From Pedobacter sp. KBS0701 (lineage in GTDB: Bacteria; Bacteroidota; Bacteroidia; Sphingobacteriales; Sphingobacteriaceae), in contig NZ_CP042171.1 of assembly GCF_005938645.2 (NCBI RefSeq), positions 1,612,001-1,676,000 on the forward strand: DNA of 64,000 bases, in the 5' to 3' direction. The position numbers were made by a program, and so were the translations under genes. The notes beneath the pieces are model-generated. The model ran no database searches, was not told where the DNA came from, and saw only the letters and a program-made list of their open reading frames with translations. Of this stretch, positions 43,691-53,676 are shown piece by piece. Positions within the stretch are counted from its first letter, which is position 1. Each line of letters opens with the position of its first letter.

Positions 43691-46600
43691 ATGAGAAGAA
43701 AAGTTCTGAAAGGATTTTTGCCAAAATTCTTTACAATTAAAACACTGGCATTTCTATTTATCGTATCCATCAGTTTACCGGCAATGGCATCTTTAGTTTC
43801 CGTTAAAACAGGGATAAAAAGACAGCTTAGAGAAATTGTGGTAACGGGTACAGTAACAACCGAAACCGGAGCTACATTTCCGGGGGTAGCGGTTAAAATT
43901 AAGGGAACCGAAAAAGCGGTTCAAACCGATGCAAAAGGTAAATTTAGTATCAGCGTGGCAGCCACTACAGACGTACTTGTTTTTTCTTATGTAGGCTACA
44001 CCAGTCAGGAGCAAACAGTTGGCGATAGAACGACCATTAATGTTCAGCTTGGTTCTGATACCAAAACACTAAACGAACTGGTAGTGGTTGGTTATGGAAC
44101 ACAAAAGAAAGCAACGCTTACAGGATCAATATCGCAGGTAAAGGGAGCCGACCTGGTAAAGAGTCCGCAACCAAACCTGTCAAACTCTTTAGCGGGCCGG
44201 TTTTCGGGAGTTATCGTAAATAACCGCAGTGGCGAACCTGGCGTTGATGGTTCTACCATTACAGTAAGGGGGCTTGCTACTACCGGGAGCAATAATGTAT
44301 TAATTGTTGTAGATGGAATTCCCGGGCAAATTGGCGGACTTGAACGCTTAGATCCCAACGACATCGAAAGTGTATCGGTATTAAAAGATGCTTCTGCAGC
44401 TATTTACGGTAACAGAGCAGCCAATGGCGTAATTTTAGTGACTACGAAAAAAGGAAAAACGGGTAAACCAACTATCAATTATAGTTTTAACCAGGGCTTT
44501 AGCTCGCCAACAAGGTTGCCTAAAATGGCCGATGCTGCAACTTATGCACAGATTATGAACGAAATTAGTTTCGATTCCAATCCTGCAGGCGGTCTTAATC
44601 AATCTTACACCGCAGATCAGATCGAAAAATTCCGTAATGGTTCCGATCCGTTATTATACCCTAACACCGATTGGCTGGATCAAACTTTAGAAAAAACAGC
44701 TTTACAGAGCCAGCATAGCCTTTCTATTAATGGTGGTAGTGAAGATGTGAAATATTACATGTCCTTAGGAACTGTTTCTCAGGATGGGTTGTACAAAAAT
44801 GGAGCAACTAAATACAATCAATACAATTTCCGTACGAATATAGATGCCAATGTTTCTAAGTACCTTAAAGTGGGCTTATCAGTATCAGGCAGACAAGAGA
44901 ATCGAGTGTTTCCGCAAGTTGGGGCAGGCGATATATTTAGATCCATTTATAGGGCAAAACCAATTGCAGCGGCATATTACCCAAATGGTTTGCCAACAAC
45001 GGGTATAGAAAACGCAAACCCTGCGGTGCAGGTTACCGATATCGGTGGCACCAATAAAAATCCTACACAGGTTTTAAACGGAATCTTAAGGGCTACATTT
45101 ATTATACCAGGGGTAGAGGGACTTTCTGTAGATGGCTTTTTCTCGGCAGATAAATCAAATGTTTTTAGTAAAAGTTTTAACAAACCTTACCTGTTGTATC
45201 AATACGATACAGGTTCACAAATCTACAAAAGTGTAATCGTTGGTGGTAACAATCAAAAAGCAACTTTAACCGAAAGCCATAAAAACGAATCGCTGCTTAC
45301 TTCAAATATTAAATTGAACTATGCCCGTAAGTTTAACCTGCATGATATTAATGCTTTTGTGGGTTACGAACAAAGTGAAAATCATTTAGAATATTTCGAT
45401 GCGCAACGCTTTAATTATTTATCTACATCACTGCCTGAGCTTTCGCAAGGCGGCACAGCCGCTACCGATTTTCTGAACTCGGGCTATAGTTCTAATTATA
45501 ACCGCCGGAGTATAATCAGCCGTTTAGCTTATACTTATGATGACAAGTATCTTTTTGAAGGCCAGTTGCGTGTTGATGGATCATCCATTTTTCCAAAAGG
45601 GAAACAGTATGGTGTTTTTCCGTCCGCTTCTGCAGGTTGGGTGATCTCAAAAGAAAAATGGTTTAACGAAAGCGTTAAGTTTATTGATAACTTAAAAATC
45701 CGTGCATCGTATGGTGCGCTGGGTAACGATAATGTAAATGGTTTCCAGTATTTTGATAATTATGTATTGGTGGGCAATGGCTTCGTAGCTCAAAGCCCTG
45801 GTGCAACAACATCAACCATACAACCTGGCGTGAACCTGGTTAAATTGGCAAACCCAAACATTACCTGGGAAGTAGCAAAAAAACTCGATATCGGAATTAA
45901 CGCTACAGTATTTAAAAACTTTAGCATCGAAGCCATTTATTTTCAGCAAAAACGCTCCGATATTTTAACCACCAGAAATGCTTCAGTACCAGGTTCTTCA
46001 GGTATCGTAAATCCATACGATGATAAGAGTGTGAACTATACGCCATTAGTACCTTCAGAAAATATTGGGAAAGTAAACAGTAATGGCTTTGAGGCTACTT
46101 TAGGCTATAACCATAATGGCGAGAATCTGAAATGGAATATTTCTGGAAATATAACCTATGCCAAAAGTGAAGTAATTTTTATTGATGAAGCCAGTGGTAC
46201 TTTAGATTATCAACGCAAAACGGGCAGACCATTAAATGTTGATCTCCTTTACAATAGTATTGGCATATTTAGAACGCAACAAGAGTTAGATGCTTACCCC
46301 CATGTAAGTGGTGCTAAAGTAGGCGATTTGAAGTATTTGGATTATAATAACGATGGCAAAATTACTGCCGATGATCAAACCAGAACGCCATATAGCAATA
46401 CCCCTCAAATTACTTATGGTTTAAATTTCGGAGCTTCTTATAAAAATTTCGATTTATCATTTGTTTTATCAGGCCAGGGACAGGTAAGTCAATACGTTTT
46501 GCCTGAAGCAGGAAGCATTGGTAACTTTTACAGCAGCTGGGCCGATAACAGGTTTAGTGCCGCAAATCCGAATGGAACTTATCCAAGGGTAACCGATCGT

Positions 46601-46873
46601 GCTTCGAATGCCATCAGTGGCGGACAGTTTACCAATACGTTTTGGTTAAATGATGCCTCTTTTTTAAGACTTAAAAACGTAGAGCTTGCCTACAATGTTA
46701 AAGCAGCATTTCTTCAAAAAATAAATGTATCTGGCTTAAGGTTTTATGCGAGTGCATTTAACCTGTTAACATTCTCAAAAGTTAAAGATTACGATCCTGA
46801 AGGAAACAATGGTAGTGGCCAGTTCTATCCACAGCAACGCATTATTAATTTAGGCGCTAATATTAAATTCTAA
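43691..46873 (+). CDS. SusC/RagA-family TonB-dependent glycan transporter
   Basis: 1060 residues from the ATG at 43691 (a TTG four codons earlier adds nothing conserved). Signal peptide about 1-34, carboxypeptidase-regulatory-like domain about 45-125 (VTGTVTTETGATFPGVAVKI), then LNELVVVGYGTQKKATLTGS, plug (SVSVLKDASAAIYGNRAANG...) and barrel to the C-terminal INLGANIKF. Unlike the 3959 homologue it has no STN domain, so it is a transporter rather than an ECF transducer, matching HTCS control. Partner of the SusD 5 bp downstream. Confidence 0.94.
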   Translation: MRRKVLKGFLPKFFTIKTLAFLFIVSISLPAMASLVSVKTGIKRQLREIVVTGTVTTETGATFPGVAVKIKGTEKAVQTDAKGKFSISVAATTDVLVFSYVGYTSQEQTVGDRTTINVQLGSDTKTLNELVVVGYGTQKKATLTGSISQVKGADLVKSPQPNLSNSLAGRFSGVIVNNRSGEPGVDGSTITVRGLATTGSNNVLIVVDGIPGQIGGLERLDPNDIESVSVLKDASAAIYGNRAANGVILVTTKKGKTGKPTINYSFNQGFSSPTRLPKMADAATYAQIMNEISFDSNPAGGLNQSYTADQIEKFRNGSDPLLYPNTDWLDQTLEKTALQSQHSLSINGGSEDVKYYMSLGTVSQDGLYKNGATKYNQYNFRTNIDANVSKYLKVGLSVSGRQENRVFPQVGAGDIFRSIYRAKPIAAAYYPNGLPTTGIENANPAVQVTDIGGTNKNPTQVLNGILRATFIIPGVEGLSVDGFFSADKSNVFSKSFNKPYLLYQYDTGSQIYKSVIVGGNNQKATLTESHKNESLLTSNIKLNYARKFNLHDINAFVGYEQSENHLEYFDAQRFNYLSTSLPELSQGGTAATDFLNSGYSSNYNRRSIISRLAYTYDDKYLFEGQLRVDGSSIFPKGKQYGVFPSASAGWVISKEKWFNESVKFIDNLKIRASYGALGNDNVNGFQYFDNYVLVGNGFVAQSPGATTSTIQPGVNLVKLANPNITWEVAKKLDIGINATVFKNFSIEAIYFQQKRSDILTTRNASVPGSSGIVNPYDDKSVNYTPLVPSENIGKVNSNGFEATLGYNHNGENLKWNISGNITYAKSEVIFIDEASGTLDYQRKTGRPLNVDLLYNSIGIFRTQQELDAYPHVSGAKVGDLKYLDYNNDGKITADDQTRTPYSNTPQITYGLNFGASYKNFDLSFVLSGQGQVSQYVLPEAGSIGNFYSSWADNRFSAANPNGTYPRVTDRASNAISGGQFTNTFWLNDASFLRLKNVELAYNVKAAFLQKINVSGLRFYASAFNLLTFSKVKDYDPEGNNGSGQFYPQQRIINLGANIKF

Positions 46874-46878
46874 ACACC

Positions 46879-48585
46879 ATGAATAACAAATCAATATATA
46901 CATCACTTTTAGGCCTGTCTCTTATCTCCATGAGTATTGTGGGCTGTAAGAAAGATTTTTTAAATGTAGAACCAACAGATCGTATTGCAACCACCACTGT
47001 AGAAACAGATACTGCGGTATTGGAAGCTTTTATAACGAACAGATACATTGGTACCCGATTGCAGGACAAAGAAGCGGATGGCTCTGCACCGGGTTTTGGC
47101 AGAGGTTTCGAGTATAGCATGTGGAGTTCTTTTACCGATGAATCTGTTTATAATAACGACGATGCTACCTGGTTAATCCAAAGAGGACAGTTGGAACCTG
47201 AAAATTTAGGAAGTGCGGGTGTATATTGGGGCAGGAGTTACAGAAGTATAAGAGAATGTAATTATGCGCTTGGTGTGCTTGCTAAAATTGAAATGAGCGC
47301 CGCGCATAAAAAACAATTGGTAGCAGAGCTTAAATTTGTAAGGGCTTTCCGTTACCAGGATTTAATTCGCAACTATGGCCGCGTAGTTTTAATGGGCGAT
47401 AAGGTAACCAACCTAACTGATAATTTGCAGGATCCGGCATTGTTTCAACGCGCCTCGATTAAAGAATGTATAGATTATGTCGCTGCACAGCTTGACCAGG
47501 CTGCAGCAGATTTACCTTTAGATAATAGCGGAAGCTGGATGGTAGGAAGGGCAACCAAAGGTGCGGCACTAGCGCTCAAATCGCGCTTATTGTTATATGC
47601 AGCGAGTCCGTTGTATAATGCAGGTACCTGGCAGGTGGCTGTTACAGCAGCGCAGGCAGTTATTTCTTTAAATAAATATGGAATATATACCGGTGGATAT
47701 GCGAACTTGTTTTTAACTGACCAAAGCAATGAGGTTATTTTTGCAAGGTTGTTTACCAAAAATGCCAATCATACCCACTTAGAAATTGCCAACGGACCAA
47801 ACGGTTATGGCGGCTGGGGCGGAAATTTACCAATGCAGAACCTGGTTGATGAATATGAAATGGCCAACGGGAAACCCATTAGCGACCCTAATTCTGGTTA
47901 CGACATCAATGAACCTTACAAAGGTCGTGATCCGCGTTTTGCCGCAACCATTTTATACAATGGAGCAGCTTATCGCGAGCGTAATGTAGAAACTTTTATT
48001 CCTGGGGGAAAAGACAGTAAAGATGGAAATGATAACTGGAATACCAGCAAAACCGGGTATTACCTCAAAAAATTTATGAATGATGCCTATCCATTGCAAA
48101 ACCCCTGGGGTAATGCAGGTTTTCAGCCATGGATCTATTTTAGATATGCAGAAATTTTGCTTAACTATGCTGAAGCGGCTAACGAAGCTTACGGACCTGA
48201 CGCTGTTCCTGCCGGATCGACCATGTCGGCCAGGCAAGCCATTAATATGGTAAGGGCAAGGCCAGGTGTTAATATGCCTGAACTGGCTGTTGGACTTACG
48301 CAGACACAAATGCGTGATGCTGTTCGTTATGAGCGCAGGGTAGAGCTCGCTTTTGAAGAACATCGCTTTTATGATGTAAGAAGATGGAAAATTGCCGATG
48401 TAACCGAAAACAAACCTGCTGGCGGAATGATTATTACCAAAACAGGCAGTGGGTTTACTTATACACCTAAGGTTGCTTTAGACGGGCGCAAGTTTGAAAC
48501 CAAACACTATTGGTTACCTATACCAAGAGCCGAAATTTTAGCTTCAGGTGGTAAATTGGAGCAAAACCCTGGTTACAATAAATAG
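46879..48585 (+). CDS. SusD/RagB-family glycan-binding lipoprotein
   Basis: A 568-residue surface lipoprotein with lipobox ending at C23 (MSIVGCKKD). SusD features include YRSIRECNYALGVLAKIEMS, LVAELKFVRAFRYQDLIRNYGRVVLM, WIYFRYAEILLNYAEAANEAYG and VRYERRVELAFEEHRFYDVRRWK, ending LPIPRAEILASGGKLEQNPGY. It begins 5 bp after SusC. The TPR fold and the partner indicate import of oligosaccharides trimmed by the GH30. Confidence 0.94.
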   Translation: MNNKSIYTSLLGLSLISMSIVGCKKDFLNVEPTDRIATTTVETDTAVLEAFITNRYIGTRLQDKEADGSAPGFGRGFEYSMWSSFTDESVYNNDDATWLIQRGQLEPENLGSAGVYWGRSYRSIRECNYALGVLAKIEMSAAHKKQLVAELKFVRAFRYQDLIRNYGRVVLMGDKVTNLTDNLQDPALFQRASIKECIDYVAAQLDQAAADLPLDNSGSWMVGRATKGAALALKSRLLLYAASPLYNAGTWQVAVTAAQAVISLNKYGIYTGGYANLFLTDQSNEVIFARLFTKNANHTHLEIANGPNGYGGWGGNLPMQNLVDEYEMANGKPISDPNSGYDINEPYKGRDPRFAATILYNGAAYRERNVETFIPGGKDSKDGNDNWNTSKTGYYLKKFMNDAYPLQNPWGNAGFQPWIYFRYAEILLNYAEAANEAYGPDAVPAGSTMSARQAINMVRARPGVNMPELAVGLTQTQMRDAVRYERRVELAFEEHRFYDVRRWKIADVTENKPAGGMIITKTGSGFTYTPKVALDGRKFETKHYWLPIPRAEILASGGKLEQNPGYNK

Positions 48586-48599
48586 AAATTAAGTTTTAC

Positions 48600-50123
48600 A
48601 TGGTAAAGTCATATCAACATATTAACAGTTTTTTTATCTGCCTGGCCTTATTTTTCTGTGGCAGAACAGCTCTTGCACAAGAAACTATTCTGAAAATAGA
48701 AATTGATCCTGCCAGCACATTTCAGACTATAGAAGGCTTTGGCGCTTCTGATGCCTGGAGTTGTCAGTTTGCCGGATTATGGCCTGCAGAGAAAAAGGAT
48801 AAGATGGCTGATTTGCTTTTTAGTACCCAAACCACAAAAGAAGGGCAGCCCCTTGGTATCGGGCTTAACATCTGGCGTTTCAGTATAGGTGGCGGTAGTG
48901 CCGCCCAAGGTAAGGCAAGCAATATTGGCGACGAATGGCGTCGTCAATATGCTTTTTTGCAGCCAGATCGTACTTATAACTGGAACGCGATGCCAGGGCA
49001 AGTCTGGTTTTTAAAAGCAGCCAAAACCCGGGGAGTGAAACAGTTTATCGGCTTTGTAAACAGTCCGCATGTCCTGTTTACCAAAAATGGGAAAGCCTAT
49101 TCTACAGATGGCAATTGCAATTTGAATTTTGAAAAACTTCCGGAATTTGCTGCCGATCTTGTAACTACCATCAACGGAATAAAAAAAACAACCGGGATAG
49201 CGCTAAATTACCTTAGCCCTGCTAATGAGCCGCAGTGGAAATGGAATGAACACAACCAGGAAGGCTGTCCTTATAACAATAACGAACTTGCTCAACTTTA
49301 CAGGGGTATTAATGAAGCCTTTGTTAAAAATCAGGTTAAAACCAAAATACAAATAGGAGAGGCTGGCCAGCTCGATTATTTATACGATAATGGCAATAGT
49401 GTAAAAGGAAACCAGGTATATCAGTTCTTTAATCCTTCATCACCCAATTATGTCGGCAACCTACCGGGCATAGATCAATCTATTTCCGGCCATAGCTATT
49501 TTACAACAAGTCCGGAGCAAAAGTTTATTACTGTGCGAAAAAAAACAGGAGCGGCAGTAGCTCAGATAAAAGGTTTAAGGTATTGGATGTCTGAATATTG
49601 CATTTTAGGCGATAGTTTAATGAAAGGAGAAAAGCGCGACCTTGGTATGGCTCCTGCATTATTTATCGCCCGGTTAATCCATCACGACCTGGTTTTATCA
49701 AACGCTACGTCATGGCAGTGGTGGCTGGGCATCTCAGCCAGCGATTATAAGGATGGTTTGGTTTATATCGACAAAAATAAAACAGATGGGCAGGTTTATG
49801 ATAGTAAAATGTTATGGGCCCTCGGTAATTATAGTCGTTTTGTTAGTCCAGGGAGTAAACGCCTTCAGGTTAAAACATCCGGGGTAAATGTACCTCAGGT
49901 TGATGTATCATCCTATCTGCAAAATAAAAAGCTCGTAACAGTAGTAGTTAACCCTACAGAAAACGATCTTGATCTGGATATTGAGGTAAAGGGGAATAAA
50001 CAAAAATTTGTTCAAACTTATGTTACCTCAGCCGAATATAATTTATCACCCTATAAACAATACCAGGATACCAAACGTGTTCGTATTCCGGCTAAATCTG
50101 TTACCACTGTACTCAGTAATTAA
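48600..50123 (+). CDS. Glycoside hydrolase family 30, probable endo-beta-1,6-galactanase or related
   Basis: A 507-residue secreted enzyme (signal peptide about 1-26, ALAQE). It has the GH30 TIM barrel plus side beta-domain: TIEGFGASDAWSCQFAGLWP near 42-61, acid/base E210 in LSPANEPQWKW, nucleophile E332 in YWMSEYCIL, and a C-terminal beta-sandwich (VTVVVNPTENDLDLDIEVKG). The ASDAWSCQ and NSPHVLFTKNGKAY features resemble endo-beta-1,6-galactanases (GH30_5); a beta-1,6-glucanase cannot be excluded. With the GH35 downstream the target would be the beta-1,6-galactan side chains of arabinogalactan. It follows SusD by 14 bp. Confidence 0.85.
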   Translation: MVKSYQHINSFFICLALFFCGRTALAQETILKIEIDPASTFQTIEGFGASDAWSCQFAGLWPAEKKDKMADLLFSTQTTKEGQPLGIGLNIWRFSIGGGSAAQGKASNIGDEWRRQYAFLQPDRTYNWNAMPGQVWFLKAAKTRGVKQFIGFVNSPHVLFTKNGKAYSTDGNCNLNFEKLPEFAADLVTTINGIKKTTGIALNYLSPANEPQWKWNEHNQEGCPYNNNELAQLYRGINEAFVKNQVKTKIQIGEAGQLDYLYDNGNSVKGNQVYQFFNPSSPNYVGNLPGIDQSISGHSYFTTSPEQKFITVRKKTGAAVAQIKGLRYWMSEYCILGDSLMKGEKRDLGMAPALFIARLIHHDLVLSNATSWQWWLGISASDYKDGLVYIDKNKTDGQVYDSKMLWALGNYSRFVSPGSKRLQVKTSGVNVPQVDVSSYLQNKKLVTVVVNPTENDLDLDIEVKGNKQKFVQTYVTSAEYNLSPYKQYQDTKRVRIPAKSVTTVLSN

Positions 50124-50253
50124 ACCTGATTGATTTGAAATGATAACACACCTCATTTTTTAATCCCATCCTATTTGTTTGAGCTGAAAAGCACTTTATA
50201 AACCGATATGGGAAAACTATGTTTTTGATTTTTTAATATTTAACACATCCTAA

Positions 50254-52092
50254 ATGAAACCTACCCTAAAACATGTAATGATTAAAGTAATTTTAATTAC
50301 TTGTTTTGCCAGCTTTGGTGCATTCGCACAAGTTCAGCACACTTTTAAACTTGCAGACTCTGTTTTTCTGCTCGATAATAAACCTTTTCAGATCATTTCG
50401 GGAGAAATGCATTATCCCCGTATACCTAGAGAAGCCTGGCGCGACAGAATGAAAATGGCTAAAGCCATGGGTTTAAATACGATTGGTACCTATGTGTTTT
50501 GGAATGTGCACGAGCCTCAGAAAGATCAGTTTGATTTTTCTGGTAATAATGATATTGCCGAATTTGTGCGCATTGCAAAAGAAGAAGGCTTATGGGTATT
50601 GCTTCGCCCTAGTCCGTATGTATGTGCCGAATGGGAATTTGGCGGTTATCCATTTTGGTTACAGAATATTAAAGGTTTGCAGGTTAGGAGTAAAGAAACA
50701 CAGTATTTAAAAGAATATAAAGAATACCTTAAAGAGATCGGTAAACGTTTAGCACCTTTGCAAATTAACCACGGTGGCAATATCTTAATGGTGCAGGTGG
50801 AGAACGAATATGGTTCTTATGGAAATGACAAAGAATACCTGAAAATTAATGCTCAGCTGTTTAAAGATGCCGGTTTTGATGGTGTACTTTCCACCTGCGA
50901 TCCGGTTCCGGCACTGGAAGGCGGTCATTTGGCGGGCTTGCTTCCAGGCGTAAATGGTATCGATAATCCAGCTCAGATCAGAACATTAATTAATAAATAT
51001 AACAATGGTTCCGGACCTTATTTTGTACCAGAATGGTATCCGGCATGGTTCGATTGGTGGGGTACAAAACACCATGAGGTAGATCCAAAAACATACGGCA
51101 ATAAGCTGGATACAGCACTTAAAGGTGGAATTTCTATTAATATGTATATGTTTCATGGTGGTACAACCAGAGGTTTTATGAACGGGGCCAACTTTAATGA
51201 TTCTACAGCTTACGAACCACAGATTAGTAGTTATGATTATGATGCACCTTTAGATGAAGCAGGTAATGCAACAGCAAAATTTATGCTTTTTCGCGAAGCG
51301 ATTAAAAAGAATCTGCCTGCAAACCAGATACTTCCTGATGTACCCGGCGCTAAGCCAGCAGCGGCATTGCCTGCAATTACATTTGCCAAATCAACCGATA
51401 TTTTTAGCCTGATTGGAAAACCAAAATTAAATGAACAACCACTAACCTTCGAAGCCCTTAACCAGCCCTATGGTTTTGTATTGTACAGCAGTACAATAAA
51501 AGGCGGACGCAAAGGTGTTATTAAAATCAACGAGCTGCGCGATTACGGATTAGTATATATCAATAAAAAACTTGTAGGTGTTTTAGACAGAAGACTTTAC
51601 CAGGATAGTTTGATGCTTAATCTTCCTGTTGGCCATGTGCAATTGGATATCCTGGTAGAAAACATGGGGAGAATTAATTTTGGCCCTTACTTACTTAAAA
51701 ATAATAAAGGGATTACTAAAAACGTAACTTTTAATGGAGAAGAAATTAAATTGTGGAAAATGTATCCATTGCCATTTGATAAAATAGATACCAAAAAAAT
51801 GCAATCTAAAGTAAGTAGTCAATCTGCAGCAGCACTTAAATCAGCTACCTTTAATTTAACAAAAGTTGCCGATACTTATTTAGATATGCGCAAATGGGGG
51901 AAAGGACTGGTTTGGGTTAACGGACATAATTTAGGTAAATATTGGGGTATCGGACCGCAACAAACCATTTATCTGCCAGCAGAATGGCTTAAAAAAGGAA
52001 AGAATGAAATTGTCGTTTTTGAACTGCTTAAACCTGCGCAGAAGACGTTAACCAGTTTGAATAAAGCTATTTTAAATGAGTTGAAAAAATAA
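50254..52092 (+). CDS. Glycoside hydrolase family 35 beta-galactosidase
   Basis: A 612-residue secreted enzyme (signal peptide about 1-25, AFAQV). GH35 hallmarks: FQIISGEMHYPRIPREAWRD (after residue 42), LNTIGTYVFWNVHEP, RPSPYVCAEWEFGGYPFWL, acid/base E185 in VQVENEYGSYG and nucleophile E260 in VPEWYPAWFDWWG. The C-terminal jelly-roll domains (ending KNEIVVFELLKPAQ) are typical. It removes terminal beta-galactose, here probably from oligosaccharides released by the GH30. There is a 130-bp gap after the GH30, but the PUL order supports co-regulation. Confidence 0.94.
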   Translation: MKPTLKHVMIKVILITCFASFGAFAQVQHTFKLADSVFLLDNKPFQIISGEMHYPRIPREAWRDRMKMAKAMGLNTIGTYVFWNVHEPQKDQFDFSGNNDIAEFVRIAKEEGLWVLLRPSPYVCAEWEFGGYPFWLQNIKGLQVRSKETQYLKEYKEYLKEIGKRLAPLQINHGGNILMVQVENEYGSYGNDKEYLKINAQLFKDAGFDGVLSTCDPVPALEGGHLAGLLPGVNGIDNPAQIRTLINKYNNGSGPYFVPEWYPAWFDWWGTKHHEVDPKTYGNKLDTALKGGISINMYMFHGGTTRGFMNGANFNDSTAYEPQISSYDYDAPLDEAGNATAKFMLFREAIKKNLPANQILPDVPGAKPAAALPAITFAKSTDIFSLIGKPKLNEQPLTFEALNQPYGFVLYSSTIKGGRKGVIKINELRDYGLVYINKKLVGVLDRRLYQDSLMLNLPVGHVQLDILVENMGRINFGPYLLKNNKGITKNVTFNGEEIKLWKMYPLPFDKIDTKKMQSKVSSQSAAALKSATFNLTKVADTYLDMRKWGKGLVWVNGHNLGKYWGIGPQQTIYLPAEWLKKGKNEIVVFELLKPAQKTLTSLNKAILNELKK

Positions 52093-52168
52093 TATCTTCA
52101 TTTCCTTTAGGTTAACGCTTCACCAATATAATTAAAGGACTTAAGGAAATTAAAGTTTTAATTGTAAC

Positions 52169-52209
52169 GATAGCCATTATGTTAGTATATGCTTAACATA
52201 ATGGCTATT
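52169..52209. terminator. 15-bp perfect hairpin between convergent genes
   Basis: ATAGCCATTATGTTA (52170-52184) pairs with TAACATAATGGCTAT (52194-52208) around a 9-nt loop, with a possible outer G-T pair. It lies between the convergent GH35 and Crp genes, so it may terminate both directions. The flanking T-run is weak (TGCTGCTTTATC). Confidence 0.5.
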
Positions 52210-52323
52210 GCTGCTTTATCATTAACAGATGAACATATAGGTTGGATTTGATTTTTTAGCAATACATCTTTTTACGCAAAAGTTTTACGCATCAATTTAG
52301 AAGATACTTCTTTGCGGTTTCAG

Positions 52324-52938
52324 TTAAATCATGCTCCTGATTCTGCTCAATGTTTCGAGCCTCATGCCCGTAAATGAGGCCACGTACTTTAATGGTACAC
52401 GGTTAATCAGGTGTGGGTAAGAAATCAGGAACCTTTGGTAGCGTTTTAATGCGGTAGGAAGCCTGCAGATATAGGCTCTCTCAGATGCTCCCTGAAAATA
52501 AATTTCAGTCATCTTTCTACCAACATAGTTTGCGATAGGAAAATTTTCGTAAAGCAGTTTCGACATTTCATGCGGAATCGCAATCGCAAATACCGGATCT
52601 ATTGTTTCAATGTACTCATCAGAGCTTTCATTCTCCCATAAATTCCTGATGGTTCCTGCCAATTCATTTTCTGCAGCAATCCAGGTGGTAATCTTTTTAT
52701 TTCCCATTTTAAGGTAGCCATGTACTGCTCCTTCCAGAATAAGAAAAATGTAGCGGTTGTATTTTAATGGCGAAGCGATATGTTTGTTTTTAGCAAAACG
52801 TACAGGGAATGTGTAACAGTTAATAATTTCCTCCATTTCTGGAGTAAGTGCATGGTAAGACCTAAAGACTGTAATAATTGGCGAGAAACCACCAAGCGTA
52901 GCCCATTTATCTTCACCATAAATATTTTCAATATTCAT
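52324..52938 (-). CDS. Crp/Fnr-like cyclic-nucleotide-binding-fold regulator
   Basis: A 204-residue protein. Residues about 35-145 form a cNMP-binding-like beta-roll (FAKNKHIASPLKYNRYIFLILEGAVHGYLKMGNKKITTWIAAENE is recognisable in pieces). The C-terminus (about 165-204) has a short HTH with VPLKYVASFTGMRLETLSRIRS. This matches the Bacteroidota Crp/Fnr subgroup in which the ligand is often unknown. It reads toward the PUL and is convergent with GH35, so a link to the PUL is not evident. Confidence 0.82.
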   Translation of the reverse strand: MNIENIYGEDKWATLGGFSPIITVFRSYHALTPEMEEIINCYTFPVRFAKNKHIASPLKYNRYIFLILEGAVHGYLKMGNKKITTWIAAENELAGTIRNLWENESSDEYIETIDPVFAIAIPHEMSKLLYENFPIANYVGRKMTEIYFQGASERAYICRLPTALKRYQRFLISYPHLINRVPLKYVASFTGMRLETLSRIRSMI

Positions 52939-53353
52939 TAGGGTAAAGGAAGTATATATGTAAAAGTGAAAATAATTATAAAAATAAAAAAATCATTATT
53001 CTCCTTACAACCAAGGGGAATGTCGATTGCTAATCAGCTACAAATTCATAAAAATTAGGGTAATGTGTATTGCTGGTAATTCGCTTTTCGGTTGTTTATG
53101 GTAAAAGGATAATAACGATTCTAAGAGATTTTAGGCAGGTTAAATACATATTTCTTTAAGAGGTTTATTAACTTGGAATCAGTTAACTGAAAAGGAGAAA
53201 AAATGATTTTTTTATTCGCATTTAACCTGATGATTCCTAAATATTTAACTCCATTTTATTTAGTTATTGTTAACTTTCTATTAAATATTTTGGATTTACC
53301 TTTTGCAAGAATGAATTTAATTCCTAACTTCGCAGCCTCGAAAGGGAGAAAAT
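52939..53353. other. AT-rich gap between the regulator and tRNA-Lys
   Basis: 415 bp of AT-rich DNA, no gene. It must contain the divergent promoters for the Crp-like gene and the tRNA. TATTTTGG around 53286-53294 and TACCTTTTG around 53297-53306 are possible -7-like boxes for the tRNA, but neither is a clean consensus match. Confidence 0.4.
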
Positions 53354-53426
53354 GATTCCGTAGCTCAGCTGGTAGAGCATTACACTTTTAATGTAGTGGT
53401 CCTGGGTTCGAATCCCAGCGGGATCA
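53354..53426 (+). tRNA. trnK: tRNA-Lys (anticodon TTT)
   Basis: The cloverleaf folds fully: acceptor GATTCCG/CGGGATC with one G-T pair, D arm GCTC/GAGC, anticodon arm TTACA/TGTAG with loop CTTTTAA (anticodon TTT at 53387-53389), T arm CTGGG/CCCAG with TTCGAAT, and discriminator A followed by encoded CA. The only lysine tRNA in the window. A terminator and a decayed integrase follow immediately, marking it as an integration site. Confidence 0.96.
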
Positions 53427-53450
53427 CAGAAGATAGTATCAAAACTACGT

Positions 53451-53488
53451 AAAAGCTTGTAAATCTAATGATTGCAAGCTTTTTTTTG
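53451..53488 (+). terminator. Terminator after tRNA-Lys
   Basis: AAAAGCTTG (53451-53459) and CAAGCTTTT (53475-53483) form a 9-bp stem running into eight T residues (53480-53487). It lies 25 bp past the tRNA. Confidence 0.75.
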
Positions 53489-53676
53489 TTTTACCGGAAA
53501 ACCCAAAATATGCAATAAATCGCATAAAAAAAGTGAGTGATTCGGTGAGTAGTTTTATAAAGTGGTATACTCACTAAAAACAACGTAAGTTATTGACTTA
53601 CAAAAAGTTAAATCATTTAACGACTTGATACGATTAGACTGCAAGGCTAACTTTGTTAACTTTAAATCAGTCGATT

